Shown here: in pieces, positions 52,521-61,794 of the stretch
Position numbering within the stretch: position 1 is the stretch's first letter
How the letters are laid out: each line of letters opens with the position of its first letter
From: Caballeronia sp. SEWSISQ10-4 2
Lineage (GTDB): Bacteria > Pseudomonadota > Gammaproteobacteria > Burkholderiales > Burkholderiaceae
Length of the DNA stretch: 64,000 nt
Assembly: GCF_030464885.1 (NCBI RefSeq)
Contig: NZ_JALPRJ010000038.1
Coordinates: forward strand, 1-64,000
Reading direction: 5' to 3'
The notes under the pieces: model-generated
Told to the model about the DNA's origin: nothing
The model's input: the letters and a program-made list of their open reading frames with translations, nothing else
Databases searched by the model: none
Made by a program: the position numbers and the translations under genes

Positions 52521-53531
52521 ATGCATTCGATTCAACTCGCCCTCTGGACTGTCATTACACTCGTCGTGGTCGCACTGGTTTTCGACTTCATGAACGGCTT
52601 TCACGACGCCGCCAACTCAATCGCAACGGTCGTGTCCACCGGCGTGCTGAAACCCCAGCAAGCCGTGGCGTTTGCCGCCGCGTTCAACGTCATTGCGTAT
52701 TTCGTCTTCCATCTGAAGGTCGCCGCAACCGTCGGTAAAGGGACGATCGATCCGGCTATCGTCGATCAATATGTGATCTTCGGCGCGCTCGCCGGGGCGA
52801 TCGGGTGGAACTTCATTACGTGGCGCTACGGTATTCCGTCGAGTTCGTCGCACGCGCTGATCGGCGGATTGATCGGTTCGGCGTGGGCGAAGTCGGGGTG
52901 GGACTCATTAAACATGGACGGCTTGCTCAAGACTGTCTCGTTTATTTTTATCTCGCCGCTGCTCGGTTTCGTGCTCGGGTCGTTGCTCATGCTGGTCGTG
53001 TCGTGGATGTATTTCCGGACGCCGCCCTCCAAGGTAGACCGGCGCTTCAGACGGTGGCAACTGATATCGGCGGGTTTGTACAGCCTCGGACACGGTGGTA
53101 ACGACGCGCAGAAAACTATTGGCATTATCTGGATGCTGCTGATCGCGGCCGGTTATGCATCGGCTACGGCCGATGCGCCGCCGGTTTGGGTGATCGGCGG
53201 ATGTTATCTGTCGATGGGGCTCGGTACGCTCTTCGGCGGTTGGCGCATCGTCCGCACGATGGGCCAGAAGATCACGAAGCTGAAGCCGGTCGGCGGGTTT
53301 TGTGCGGAGACGGGCGGGGCGATCACGCTGTTCGTTGCGTCGTTTCTCGGTATTCCCGTGTCGACCACGCATACGATCACCGGCGCGATCGTCGGGGTCG
53401 GCGCGACGCAGAAGTTCAGCGCGGTGCGCTGGGGCGTGGCGGGGAATATCGTCTGGGCCTGGATCCTGACGATTCCCGCATCGGCCGTGATGTCCGCTGC
53501 CGCCTGGTGGCTTGGGCATCGCTTTCTTTGA
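52521..53531 (+). CDS. pit: Low-affinity inorganic phosphate transporter Pit
   Basis: The 336-aa integral membrane protein has 10 or so helices and the two PiT signature motifs: DFMNGFHDAANSIATVVSTG near the start and GVAGNIVWAWILTIP-type region near the end, with GGNDAQKTIGIIWMLL in the middle and SSSHALIGGLIGS / STTHTITGAIVGVGATQKF as paired repeats. It imports metal-phosphate by proton symport. Cotranscribed with the DUF47 gene. Confidence 0.95.
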   Translation: MHSIQLALWTVITLVVVALVFDFMNGFHDAANSIATVVSTGVLKPQQAVAFAAAFNVIAYFVFHLKVAATVGKGTIDPAIVDQYVIFGALAGAIGWNFITWRYGIPSSSSHALIGGLIGSAWAKSGWDSLNMDGLLKTVSFIFISPLLGFVLGSLLMLVVSWMYFRTPPSKVDRRFRRWQLISAGLYSLGHGGNDAQKTIGIIWMLLIAAGYASATADAPPVWVIGGCYLSMGLGTLFGGWRIVRTMGQKITKLKPVGGFCAETGGAITLFVASFLGIPVSTTHTITGAIVGVGATQKFSAVRWGVAGNIVWAWILTIPASAVMSAAAWWLGHRFL

Positions 53532-53577
53532 AGCGGGTGATGGCCGGGCGCCTTGGTCAGGTCACCCGCTTCGCGCT

Positions 53578-54384
53578 TCAGATCAGCGGCGCGCCAACAC
53601 CATCCATTGGAATGATCGCGCCAGATACGTAGCTCGCGCGGCGACTGGCTAAAAACAGCGCAACGTCGGCGATTTCCTCGGGGTTCGCGTATCGGCCGAG
53701 CGGCACTTTTGCCTGTCCGCGGGCCAGCGCTTCGTCGCGCGTGATCCCTTGTCTTTGCGCCTCGAGCGCGAGCGATTCCTCCACGCGTTCCGTTAGTGTC
53801 GCGCCCGGATTGATGGCGTTGATCCGAATGCCGAGCTTCGCGTAATGATGCGCGAGTCCAACCGTCGCCAGCATCAGCGCTGCGTTCGCCGCGCCCCCCG
53901 CGATGTGAATATCGCTCGCAATCTTCCCGCCCATCCCGATGATGTTCACCACTGCCCCCGGCTCGGCTTTCGGGTTCGCCCTCAGCCGTTCGGCCATTTG
54001 CTTGAGCACGGCTTGCTGCGGGTAGATGCAGGGGAAATACTTCGCTTCCATTGCGGTTTTGTAGGCGTCGGCATCGAGGAGATCGGGATCGTAGCGTTTC
54101 GCGGCGCCCGCGCAGTTCACGAGAATATCGATCGGGCCGAGCGCACCGGTAGCTTCTTCCACGACGTCTTGCGCACTGTGCGCCTCGTGAAGATCGGCGC
54201 GCGCGAGATGCACGTGAAAGCCATCTTTCGCGAGTTGTTCGCGAGCGCGTGCGAGGTTTGCTGCATCGCGCGAAACAATCGCGACGCGCGCGCCTTCCGC
54301 TGCAAACGCCCGCGCGCACGCGAAGCCGATACCCTTGCTGCCGCCCGTGATGAGCACGACTTTGCCGGCGAGTCCCAAGTCCAT
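53578..54384 (-). CDS. Short-chain dehydrogenase/reductase
   Basis: The 268-aa protein is a classical SDR: Rossmann motif VLITGGSKGIGFACARAF, DILVNCAG at the end of beta4, an AN-type stretch, and the proposed catalytic residues near GVIPMDG-like end segment (SGAIIPMDGVGAPLI). In the usual YxxxK position I see HYAKLGIRINAINPG (Tyr and Lys present). The substrate is unknown. ATG 54384 has TAGGAGTG; a GTG three codons earlier lies inside this site. It converges on pit. Confidence 0.9.
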   Translation of the reverse strand: MDLGLAGKVVLITGGSKGIGFACARAFAAEGARVAIVSRDAANLARAREQLAKDGFHVHLARADLHEAHSAQDVVEEATGALGPIDILVNCAGAAKRYDPDLLDADAYKTAMEAKYFPCIYPQQAVLKQMAERLRANPKAEPGAVVNIIGMGGKIASDIHIAGGAANAALMLATVGLAHHYAKLGIRINAINPGATLTERVEESLALEAQRQGITRDEALARGQAKVPLGRYANPEEIADVALFLASRRASYVSGAIIPMDGVGAPLI

Positions 54385-54503
54385 GAGGTTCACTCCTATC
54401 GAGGCCGATGGTCGATTCGTTAATGCGTGGAATCGTTATCGAGACACGATAGCAGACGCTGCCGGGGGATGTGCGGTTCCGGAATAGGGGCTTAAGCGAC
54501 GGC

Positions 54504-55655
54504 TCAGTAGCTGCCGTTAGCGAACTTCGCGATGGGGTCGTCGGTCGCAGCGGGACGCGTGGGCACGAACGAATTCGTCGATGCGCGCATCACGTGGACG
54601 GCGGGGTCCGATGCAGGAATACGACCAACCGATGACGGTTGTTGCTCTTGCACCGAGCGTGCTTGCTGGGCCGCCAGCCGGGCGGTGGGCGGCGGTGGTT
54701 CGAATGCGTCGGCGGCGGCTGTGACGGGATCGGTGGAATTCGATACCGCCGCGACCGCGTTCGATTCAGCCTGCGACTCGCGTGGCGGCGACATCGCGTT
54801 TGCTGCCTGCGATTGACGCTGCGCGGCGGAAAGCGAAGGCGGCGGCGGTTCGAACTGATCGGCGGCGGTGCGGTATGAACCTGTCGCGGTCGTCGTAGTT
54901 GCTATCGGCTGAGAACCCGCAGCCGGCCGTTGTGCAGCTGCTATAACGGGTGGCGGTTCATAACGATCCGCGACGGTAGCTTTGCTGCTCGACGCCGCAA
55001 CCTGTGTCCCCTGGCCCGATGCGCTATCAGCTGGCAGGGGGACCGGCGATGCCAGGTACGTCGGGGGATCGAATGGTGTGGGCGCGGATTTCGGCGGCGC
55101 GACGCGTCTGATGCCATCGAAACGCTTGGCCCAATATGGGTTGGTGAGGTAATCAAGCCGCACGGTTCCGCCCGTCGACGGCGCGTTCACGAACCGCAGC
55201 TTGCCCACATAAATTCCGACGTGCGAGTGTGGCCGTCCTGTCGTGTTGAAGAAAATCAGATCGCCGGGCGCGACTTCGTCGGGTTCAACAGATTCGCCAC
55301 GTCCGCTCATGTCCGCGGTCGTGCGTGGGAGATTCACCGATGCCGCTCGATCCACGACATATCGCACAAGTCCGCTGCAATCGAAACCGGCTTCGGGCGT
55401 GTTCCCGCCCCAGCGATACGGCACACCGACCAGCGACATCGCCTGGATGGAAATTTCCTCGCGTCCGACGCTGTGATCGACGAAATTCGGGAAACCTGAT
55501 GGCGTAGCGAAGGTGCGGTTGGAAGCGGTGGTGCTCGATGTGGCCGGTGCACGCGACACCCGCGTCGGCGCGCTGGAGCACGCGGCGACGAGGAGGGTGA
55601 GAAGCAGCAGTGACCAGAATCGACGCATTCGGGAGGGCGAGCCGAGGGTGAACAT
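54504..55655 (-). CDS. NlpC/P60 family lipoprotein with proline-rich repeats
   Basis: The 383-aa protein begins with a lipoprotein signal (LLLLTLLVAACSS; Cys26). An NlpC/P60 peptidase domain follows at about residues 65-185, with catalytic Cys93 in FDCSGLV and His145 in HSHVGIYVG. The C-terminal half is disordered and contains repeats of the type ADxFEPPPP at about 229, 265 and 315, plus PFDPPTYLA near 194. NlpC/P60 enzymes cut peptide bonds in the peptidoglycan stem. I kept the ATG at 55655. Confidence 0.9.
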   Translation of the reverse strand: MFTLGSPSRMRRFWSLLLLTLLVAACSSAPTRVSRAPATSSTTASNRTFATPSGFPNFVDHSVGREEISIQAMSLVGVPYRWGGNTPEAGFDCSGLVRYVVDRAASVNLPRTTADMSGRGESVEPDEVAPGDLIFFNTTGRPHSHVGIYVGKLRFVNAPSTGGTVRLDYLTNPYWAKRFDGIRRVAPPKSAPTPFDPPTYLASPVPLPADSASGQGTQVAASSSKATVADRYEPPPVIAAAQRPAAGSQPIATTTTATGSYRTAADQFEPPPPSLSAAQRQSQAANAMSPPRESQAESNAVAAVSNSTDPVTAAADAFEPPPPTARLAAQQARSVQEQQPSSVGRIPASDPAVHVMRASTNSFVPTRPAATDDPIAKFANGSY

Positions 55656-55798
55656 GAGCGCTCGCCGTGATGGCGGTCTCGCGATACTAGCCCGTCAGCC
55701 GGGGCTGCGGCAAGTTTTCTTGATAAGTCACTTGAGGTTTACGCTGTAAGTGTTGCTTCGGCGGGACGTGTTTTTTGCTCAATACCCGATGAAAAGAC

Positions 55799-55835
55799 AA
55801 AAAGAGCCCGGCAAGCATTGCTTGCCGGGCTCTTA
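55799..55835 (-). terminator. Terminator of phoH
   Basis: AAGAGCCCGGCAAGC / GCTTGCCGGGCTCTT hairpin with A-run on the left, just past the phoH stop on the minus strand. Confidence 0.88.
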
Positions 55836-55851
55836 AAACGTGTCAGGAAAC

Positions 55852-57720
55852 TTAAAGAATCTCGGACGCGTAATCCGCCAACCGTGACCGTTCACCACGT
55901 GCGAGCGTGACGTGACCGCTATGCGTCCAGCCCTTGAAGCGGTCGACCACGTACGTCAGCCCAGAACTGCCTTCCGTCAGATAAGGCGTGTCGATCTGCG
56001 CGATATTGCCCAGACACACGATCTTCGTGCCCGGACCTGCGCGCGTAACGAGCGTTTTCATCTGCTTGGGCGTCAGGTTCTGCGCTTCATCGATGATCAC
56101 GTACTTGTCCACGAACGTCCGGCCGCGCATGAAGTTCATGCTCTTCACCTTCAGGCGCGAACGGATCAGTTCCTGAGTCGCGGCGCGGCCCCATTCGCCG
56201 GCAGCGTCGTCGGTTTTTTGCAGGACTTCGAGGTTGTCATCGAATGCGCCCATCCACGGCTGCATCTTTTCCTCTTCCGTACCCGGCAGGAAGCCGATGT
56301 CTTCGCCCACGGGAACCGTCGCACGCGTCACGATGATCTCGTTGTAGCGTTTGTCGTCGAGCACTTGCGCGAGGCCGGCGGCCAGCGCCATCAAGGTTTT
56401 ACCGGTACCGGCCTGACCCAGCAGCGTGACGAAATCCACGTCGGGGTTCATCAGCAGGTTCAGCGCAAAATTCTGCTCACGATTGCGCGACGTGATGCCC
56501 CACACATTGTTCTTGTGATGGCTGTAATCGCGTAGCGTTTGCAGCAGCGCCGTCTTGCCGTTCAGCTCGCGCACGATGCCGTAGAACGACGGTTCGCCGT
56601 TCTGCGGTTCGAAATAAACGAACTCGTTCACGAGCATGGACGCGCATTGCGGACCGGTCACGCGGTAATACGTCGTGCCCGTCTTGGTGTCCTGCCAGCT
56701 TTCCATACCCTTCGCGTGCTTCGTCCAGAAGTCCGAAGGCAGCGCGCGCACGCCGGAATAGAGCAGGTCCTTGTCTTCCAGCACCTGGTCGTTGAAATAA
56801 TCTTCAGCCGGCAGGCCCAGCGCGTGAGCCTTGATGCGCATGTTGATGTCTTTCGACACCAGCACGACCTGGCGATCCGTACGTTCTTTCTGCAGCGCGC
56901 GGACTACGCCGAGAATCTGGTTGTCGGCCTTGCCGACCGGCAGACCTTCAACCGGCTCAATGTCCGTGAGCGTGGTCTGGAAGTACAGGCGGCCGGTTGC
57001 ATCGCGATTGCCCAGCGCGGACAACGGCAATCCCGCCGCCATCTCGCCGACGTGCGCCACCAGCGCATCCAGTGTGCGGCTGACCTGACGCGCATTGCGC
57101 GCCACCTCCGACATGCCCTTCTTGTGGTTATCGAGTTCCTCGAGCGTCATCATCGGCAGATAGACGTCGTGTTCCTCGAAACGGAACAGCGATGACGGAT
57201 CGTGCATCAGCACGTTCGTGTCGAGCACGAACAGCTTGCCGATCTCGTTTTCCGGCTGACCACGCTGGCGACGTTTCTGCTGACCACGCGGCTGAACGGC
57301 TGTGGCCACGGGCGCGGCAGGCGCTTCGGAGCGAGCGCGTTCGCGTGCTTCGACCGGCGCGCGGGCGACGGTGGGCTTTGCGGTTTCGACCTGTTCGGCC
57401 GGCGCGGCAGCGGGTTGCAGCAGAGCCGCCGTTTGTTTCGCGCGGCGGGTGCGCGCGGCAGGTGCCGCGTCGGAGGCTTCTACCGCCGAGCCTTTTGCCG
57501 CGTTCGCGAGCGTTTCGCTGGCGATGGCGCGCAACGTATTGGCGGTGTTCGCGGCAGCAGGCCGCAAAGCACCGACGCTCGCGCCGAAATCGGTTTCTGT
57601 ATCAACCAGATCGCCATCGCTTGCCTGCTTTTTCGATGATCGGGCAGGCCGGGCTTTGGCTTTGTATTCTTCAGACGGCAGGAGGTTGCCGAGCTTGACG
57701 GGTGCAGTAGGCAAAGGCAT
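55852..57720 (-). CDS. PIN-PhoH fusion ATPase (PhoH2/YlaK-like)
   Basis: The 622-aa protein has a disordered Ala/Arg-rich N-terminus, a PIN nuclease domain from about residue 180 (LFVLDTNVLMHDPSSLFRFE; ISTNxR-type acidic residues) and a PhoH P-loop ATPase domain with Walker A GQAGTGKT (Lys441), ARATVPVGEDIGFLPGTEEE, VIIDEAQNLTPKQMKTLVTR and the sensor LGNIAQIDTPYLTEGSSGL. PhoH2 proteins are linked to RNA helicase/RNase activity. ATG 57720 has GAGGGAAACC upstream. Confidence 0.93.
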   Translation of the reverse strand: MPLPTAPVKLGNLLPSEEYKAKARPARSSKKQASDGDLVDTETDFGASVGALRPAAANTANTLRAIASETLANAAKGSAVEASDAAPAARTRRAKQTAALLQPAAAPAEQVETAKPTVARAPVEARERARSEAPAAPVATAVQPRGQQKRRQRGQPENEIGKLFVLDTNVLMHDPSSLFRFEEHDVYLPMMTLEELDNHKKGMSEVARNARQVSRTLDALVAHVGEMAAGLPLSALGNRDATGRLYFQTTLTDIEPVEGLPVGKADNQILGVVRALQKERTDRQVVLVSKDINMRIKAHALGLPAEDYFNDQVLEDKDLLYSGVRALPSDFWTKHAKGMESWQDTKTGTTYYRVTGPQCASMLVNEFVYFEPQNGEPSFYGIVRELNGKTALLQTLRDYSHHKNNVWGITSRNREQNFALNLLMNPDVDFVTLLGQAGTGKTLMALAAGLAQVLDDKRYNEIIVTRATVPVGEDIGFLPGTEEEKMQPWMGAFDDNLEVLQKTDDAAGEWGRAATQELIRSRLKVKSMNFMRGRTFVDKYVIIDEAQNLTPKQMKTLVTRAGPGTKIVCLGNIAQIDTPYLTEGSSGLTYVVDRFKGWTHSGHVTLARGERSRLADYASEIL

Positions 57721-58194
57721 GGTTTCCCTCGAAAGGATTCGGATCGTATGTCGTGCGTCGCCTGTCGCATCCTGCCGGGTCGACTTTCGGGCCCTCATGC
57801 CAGAAGGGTAGACGTCGATGCAGTTTGCGCCCGGAGACGCGCTTCGGTTTCGAAAACGCCGGTTCGCCTAGATTTCGATCGGCTCCTTGGAAGTTGCGTC
57901 CTGAAGATGAAACGGGGGATGAAACGCACGGACGGCGCGGGACGCCCAGGGCGCACGCGCTGCAGGTGAGGGAGCGTCCGCAAACAAAAAAGCCGCCGTC
58001 CCGGACGATGGGACCAGCGGCTCTACAGCGCCTGCTTCAACACGCCTTTCGACTTCCACCACGCCCCTGGATTCCGGACGTGGCGTGTAGCGGGTACCCG
58101 TGCCGGTCGCGGGGGAAACCGCGAAACACCGGACGCTACGTAAAGAGAAATGGAGGGAGGGGCAAGCGCTCATTGCGAATCAATATAACGTGCC
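57721..58194. other. Intergenic region phoH / bcp
   Basis: About 470 bases. It contains the terminator of the bcp-side transcript (57988-58023) and the phoH promoter region. No coding frame stands out. Confidence 0.45.
57988..58023 (-). terminator. Terminator downstream of bcp
   Basis: AGCCGC-C-GTCCC and GGGAC-CA-GCGGCT form a stem with A-run on the left (poly-U on the minus strand), 170 bases past the bcp stop. The stem carries a mismatch/bulge. Confidence 0.65.
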
Positions 58195-58656
58195 TCAAAG
58201 CGCTTGTACAGCTTCCACAATCTGCTCTACGTGACCTGGAACCTTTACGCCACGGAACTCCCGGCGAAGCACGCCTTTGGCGTCCAGCAGGAAGGTCGAA
58301 CGCTCGATTCCGCGTACTTCCTTGCCATACATTTTCTTCATTTTGATGACGCCGAAGAGCGAACAGATGGCTTCGTCGGAATCGGATATCAGCGTGTACG
58401 GCAGTTCCAGCTTGGCCTTGAAGTTATCGTGCGACTTCACGCTGTCTCGCGAGATGCCGACGACTTCAGCGCCCGCAGCCTTGAATTGCTCATAGAGATC
58501 GCGGAACTGCAGGCTTTCGGTCGTGCAGCCCGGCGTGTTGTCTTTTGGATAAAAAAACAGCACGACTTTCTTGCCTCGCAGAGTCGACAGCGAAAAGTCG
58601 CCGCCGGTTGCGGGCGCGGTGAAATCGGGAACGGGTTGATCGACAGCGATCGGCAC
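58195..58656 (-). CDS. bcp: Peroxiredoxin Bcp/PrxQ
   Basis: The 153-aa thiol peroxidase starts at GTG 58656 behind AGGAGAAAC. It has PDFTAPATGGDFSLSTLRGK, FFYPKDNTPGCTTESLQFRD with peroxidatic Cys44, and DEAICSLFGVIK with Cys98. The usual second Cys five residues after the first is replaced by Leu49, so resolution may use Cys98 (helix alpha3 type) or an external thiol. It is downstream of the arn genes on the same strand. Confidence 0.93.
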   Translation of the reverse strand: MPIAVDQPVPDFTAPATGGDFSLSTLRGKKVVLFFYPKDNTPGCTTESLQFRDLYEQFKAAGAEVVGISRDSVKSHDNFKAKLELPYTLISDSDEAICSLFGVIKMKKMYGKEVRGIERSTFLLDAKGVLRREFRGVKVPGHVEQIVEAVQAL

Positions 58657-58824
58657 GAAGTTTCTCCTATTTTTATCGGTAGGCGCGTGCTCATACGCCA
58701 GTTTCTGGCGAAGGAGCCCGTTGGAACGGTAGTGCGGATCCGGGAAAGGCTGCGGCCGTCCGGCCGAGCCTGAAACCGAGCCTGGAAACAGAAATGTCAG
58801 GCGCGAAGTCAGGCTGAAGCAGCG

Positions 58825-59721
58825 TCAGTCCGGCTGGAGTATCAGTTCGCCCGCGCGACCTGGAATCTCGCCCCACGCGACAGGGTACGTGGGCAGCGTC
58901 GCGCGGTCCAGCGTCGCATGATAGTCGCCCATCGTGCAGAAACTGTGACCTTGAGCGCTCCAGCCTGCCAGTAATTGCTCGAACACGGTGGCCAGTTTTT
59001 GTCCTTCCAGTTCGGCGTGCAGCGTAAAGACCTGGTCGCGCGCGTGCTTCGACGTGAGGTTCAGCAAATGCGCGGCCACATTGCTGACATCGACACCATC
59101 CACACCGAGGATTTCGTCCAGCGTGGGCAGCGTGGTCGGCATCTGGACGTGATTCAGCGTCCGGCCGTCGAGCACAGGAATGTAGGGCGTGTGGCCCCGT
59201 CCGTCCGATGCGTATTTCATGCCCCAGGCATCGATCTGCTCGAACGCGTAGCCGTTCATCTGCCAGCCCGCCGCGCCGTGCGTGACGGGTGGCGTGCCGA
59301 AGATTTCGACGAAACGCGCGTGGCTGCGCTGCATTTGCACGGCGGTCCACTCACGGTTGCCGGCACGCACGTTGTCCTGCCAGTACACGTGATCCCACGT
59401 ATGGATGCCGCACTCGAAGCCCGCTTCATGGATCGCGCGCATTTCGGCAACGGCACGGCGGCCGATATCCGGCCCCGGAAGCAGCACGCCGTACATCAGC
59501 GTCTTGATGCCGTAATGCTCGACCACCGATGTCCGCGACACTTTCTTGAGAAATCCCGGGCGAAATACGCGGCGTAACGCCCAGCCGGTGTGATCGGGTC
59601 CAAGACTGAACAGGAACGTGGCGCGGGCGTGGTATTTGTCGAGCAGGCGCGCGAGATTCGGCACGCCTTCGCGCGTGCCGCGCAAGGTATCGACGTCGAT
59701 TTTCAGAACGATCCGAGCCAC
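58825..59721 (-). CDS. arnD: ArnD: Ara4FN-undecaprenyl-phosphate deformylase
   Basis: The NodB-type deacetylase removes the formyl group from 4-deoxy-4-formamido-L-arabinose on undecaprenyl phosphate. The 298-aa protein has IVLKIDVDTLRGTREGVPNL, FLFSLGPDHTGWALRRVFRP, GFECGIHTWDHVYWQDN with metal ligands and HGAAGWQMNGYAFEQIDAWG. It ends 170 bases before bcp. It belongs to the arn cluster, whose other genes lie upstream. Confidence 0.93.
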   Translation of the reverse strand: MARIVLKIDVDTLRGTREGVPNLARLLDKYHARATFLFSLGPDHTGWALRRVFRPGFLKKVSRTSVVEHYGIKTLMYGVLLPGPDIGRRAVAEMRAIHEAGFECGIHTWDHVYWQDNVRAGNREWTAVQMQRSHARFVEIFGTPPVTHGAAGWQMNGYAFEQIDAWGMKYASDGRGHTPYIPVLDGRTLNHVQMPTTLPTLDEILGVDGVDVSNVAAHLLNLTSKHARDQVFTLHAELEGQKLATVFEQLLAGWSAQGHSFCTMGDYHATLDRATLPTYPVAWGEIPGRAGELILQPD

Positions 59722-59730
59722 GCGCCGCCC

Positions 59731-60780
59731 TTAAGCCTGATCTTCGACAAGACGTCGCGCCGTGCCCACATCGCCGCGATACGCTTCGAAAATCTTGCGC
59801 AGCGCGTCGTCCATGGTTGCGACCGGTTTCCAGCCGAGTTCCTGGATCGTGTTGTCGATTTTCGGCACCCGGTTCTGCACGTCCTGATAACCCGCGCCGT
59901 AGTAGGCGCCCGACGACGTCTCCACGAGTTGCACCGACTTCGCGCTTTCGGCGTATTCGCTGATCTCGTTGGCGAGCTTGAGCATCTTGTTGGCGAGTTC
60001 GCGCACCGAGAAGTTATTGCTCGGATTGCCGATGTTGTAGATCTTGCCCGTCGCCACGCCGTTCTTGTTTTCGATGATCTTCATCAACGCGCCGATGCCG
60101 TCGTCGATGTCCGTGAACGCACGCTTTTGCGCGCCGCCATCGACTAGGCTGATGTTTTCACCGCGCACGATGTGACCCAGGAATTGCGTGACCACACGCG
60201 AGCTGCCTTCCTTCGGCGTGTAGATGGAGTCGAGGCCCGGGCCGATCCAGTTGAACGGACGGAACAGCGTGAAGTTCAGGCCTTCCATGCCGTAACCCCA
60301 GATCACGCGGTCCATCAACTGCTTCGAACACGCGTAGATCCAGCGCGGCTTGTTGATCGGGCCGTAGCTCAGCTGCGATTCTTCGGGATCGAATTGTTCG
60401 TCGGTGCACATGCCGTACACCTCGGACGTGGACGGAAACACGAGGTGTTTGCCGTACTTCACGGCCGAACGCACGATCGGCAAGTTCGCTTCGAAGTCGA
60501 GTTCGAAGACCCGCAGCGGCTGCTTCACGTAGGTTGCCGGCGTGGCGATAGCGACCAGCGGCAGGATCACATCGCACTTCTTGATGTGATATTCGACCCA
60601 CTCTTTGTTGATCGTGATGTCGCCTTCGAAGAAATGCATGCGCTCGTGATTGGCGAGGTCGCCGAGACGGTCGCGTTGCATGTCCATGCCGAAGACTTCC
60701 CAGTCGGTCGTCTCGAGAATGCGCTTGGAGAGGTGATGGCCAATGAAGCCGTTGACACCCAGGATCAGGACTTTTTTCAT
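59731..60780 (-). CDS. UDP-glucuronate decarboxylase (ArnA C-terminal half)
   Basis: This 349-aa SDR corresponds to the C-terminal dehydrogenase domain of E. coli ArnA, oxidising UDP-glucuronate to UDP-4-keto-pentose. It has the NAD motif VLILGVNGFIGHHLSKRI, PLVAIATPATYVKQPLRVFE, the catalytic YACSKQLMDRVIWG (Tyr-x3-Lys) and FRPFNWIGPGLDSIYTPKEG. Here it is a stand-alone gene; the formyltransferase half is the gene just upstream (ATGA overlap). Its stop is 9 bases before arnD. Confidence 0.94.
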   Translation of the reverse strand: MKKVLILGVNGFIGHHLSKRILETTDWEVFGMDMQRDRLGDLANHERMHFFEGDITINKEWVEYHIKKCDVILPLVAIATPATYVKQPLRVFELDFEANLPIVRSAVKYGKHLVFPSTSEVYGMCTDEQFDPEESQLSYGPINKPRWIYACSKQLMDRVIWGYGMEGLNFTLFRPFNWIGPGLDSIYTPKEGSSRVVTQFLGHIVRGENISLVDGGAQKRAFTDIDDGIGALMKIIENKNGVATGKIYNIGNPSNNFSVRELANKMLKLANEISEYAESAKSVQLVETSSGAYYGAGYQDVQNRVPKIDNTIQELGWKPVATMDDALRKIFEAYRGDVGTARRLVEDQA

Positions 60781-61787
60781 GAATGTGGAAGTGATTGAGT
60801 GAGTCGGCCGAATTCGGCGGGACTGACGACGCGTTCGCCGCCGGCTGGAGTCTGGCTTTCGTCCACGAACGGCTGCCGTAATTCACGGATGGCGACGACG
60901 CGGCCGTCGCCGCATACGCCAAACAGCGCATTATCCTTCACGTGCAGCCCAGGGGGCAAATTCGAGACGGCGCGAAGGGTGTCCGCAGTGATGTCCGGCA
61001 AGCCGTTTTCGGGAACAAGCCGGGCTCGTGCGACGATAAACCGTTGCTGCACGATGTCCGTAAAAGCCCCCGGATACGGCGGTGCGACGGCGCGAATCAG
61101 GTTGTAGACCTGCTGCGCAGTTTGTGACCAGTCGATGCGGCCGTCCTCCGGCTTGCGCCCCCCGAAGTAGCTGCCTTTCGTGAGGTCGTTGGGCAGATGC
61201 GGCGCTTCGCCCGCGATCAACGCCGGCAATGCGCGCCACAAGGTTTGTTCGGCAGCGACGGTGGTTTTGTCGAAGACTTGCGCGGCGGTGTCGTCGGGGA
61301 GAATGGGCACGGGCGTCTGGGCGAGGATTGCCCCGGCGTCCGGTTTGGCTGCCATCTCGTGCAGCGTTGCGCCGGTTTCCGTTTCGCCGTTCAGCACGGC
61401 CCAATTGGTGGGCACGCGGCCGCGATACTTCGGCAACAGCGAACCGTGCATGTTGTACGCACCGCGCGTGGCGAGCGCGAGCAAATCGACCGGCAGCATG
61501 TGCCGGTAATAAAACGAAAAGATGAAGTCCGGCGCGAGTTCGCTGACCGCTTCATGCAGTTCCGGTGACTTGGGATTGGCGGGCGTGATGACGGTGATGC
61601 CATGATCCGCCGCCACCGACTTCACGCTGCCGAACCAGATGTTCTCGTCGGGATTGTCTTCGTGCGTGACAACAAGCGCGACCTCCACGCCGCGCGCGAG
61701 CAGCACCTGCAGGCAGCGCACGCCGACATTGTGATACGCGAACACAACGGCACGGGGCTTCGCGCGTGGCTGGATCGCCGAATTCAT
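60777..61787 (-). CDS. UDP-L-Ara4N formyltransferase (ArnA N-terminal half)
   Basis: The 336-aa protein matches the N-terminal domain of ArnA, which formylates UDP-Ara4N. It has AVVFAYHNVGVRCLQVLLAR, the catalytic-loop motif NMHGSLLPKYRGRVPTNWAV, GATLHEMAAKPDAGAI and a C-terminal FMT-like domain. The order is formyltransferase then decarboxylase, as in fused ArnA, but in two genes sharing an ATGA. ATG 61787 was chosen; the frame reaches 61958. It lies 7 bases after arnC. Confidence 0.93.
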   Translation of the reverse strand: MNSAIQPRAKPRAVVFAYHNVGVRCLQVLLARGVEVALVVTHEDNPDENIWFGSVKSVAADHGITVITPANPKSPELHEAVSELAPDFIFSFYYRHMLPVDLLALATRGAYNMHGSLLPKYRGRVPTNWAVLNGETETGATLHEMAAKPDAGAILAQTPVPILPDDTAAQVFDKTTVAAEQTLWRALPALIAGEAPHLPNDLTKGSYFGGRKPEDGRIDWSQTAQQVYNLIRAVAPPYPGAFTDIVQQRFIVARARLVPENGLPDITADTLRAVSNLPPGLHVKDNALFGVCGDGRVVAIRELRQPFVDESQTPAGGERVVSPAEFGRLTQSLPHS

Positions 61788-61794
61788 AACGACC

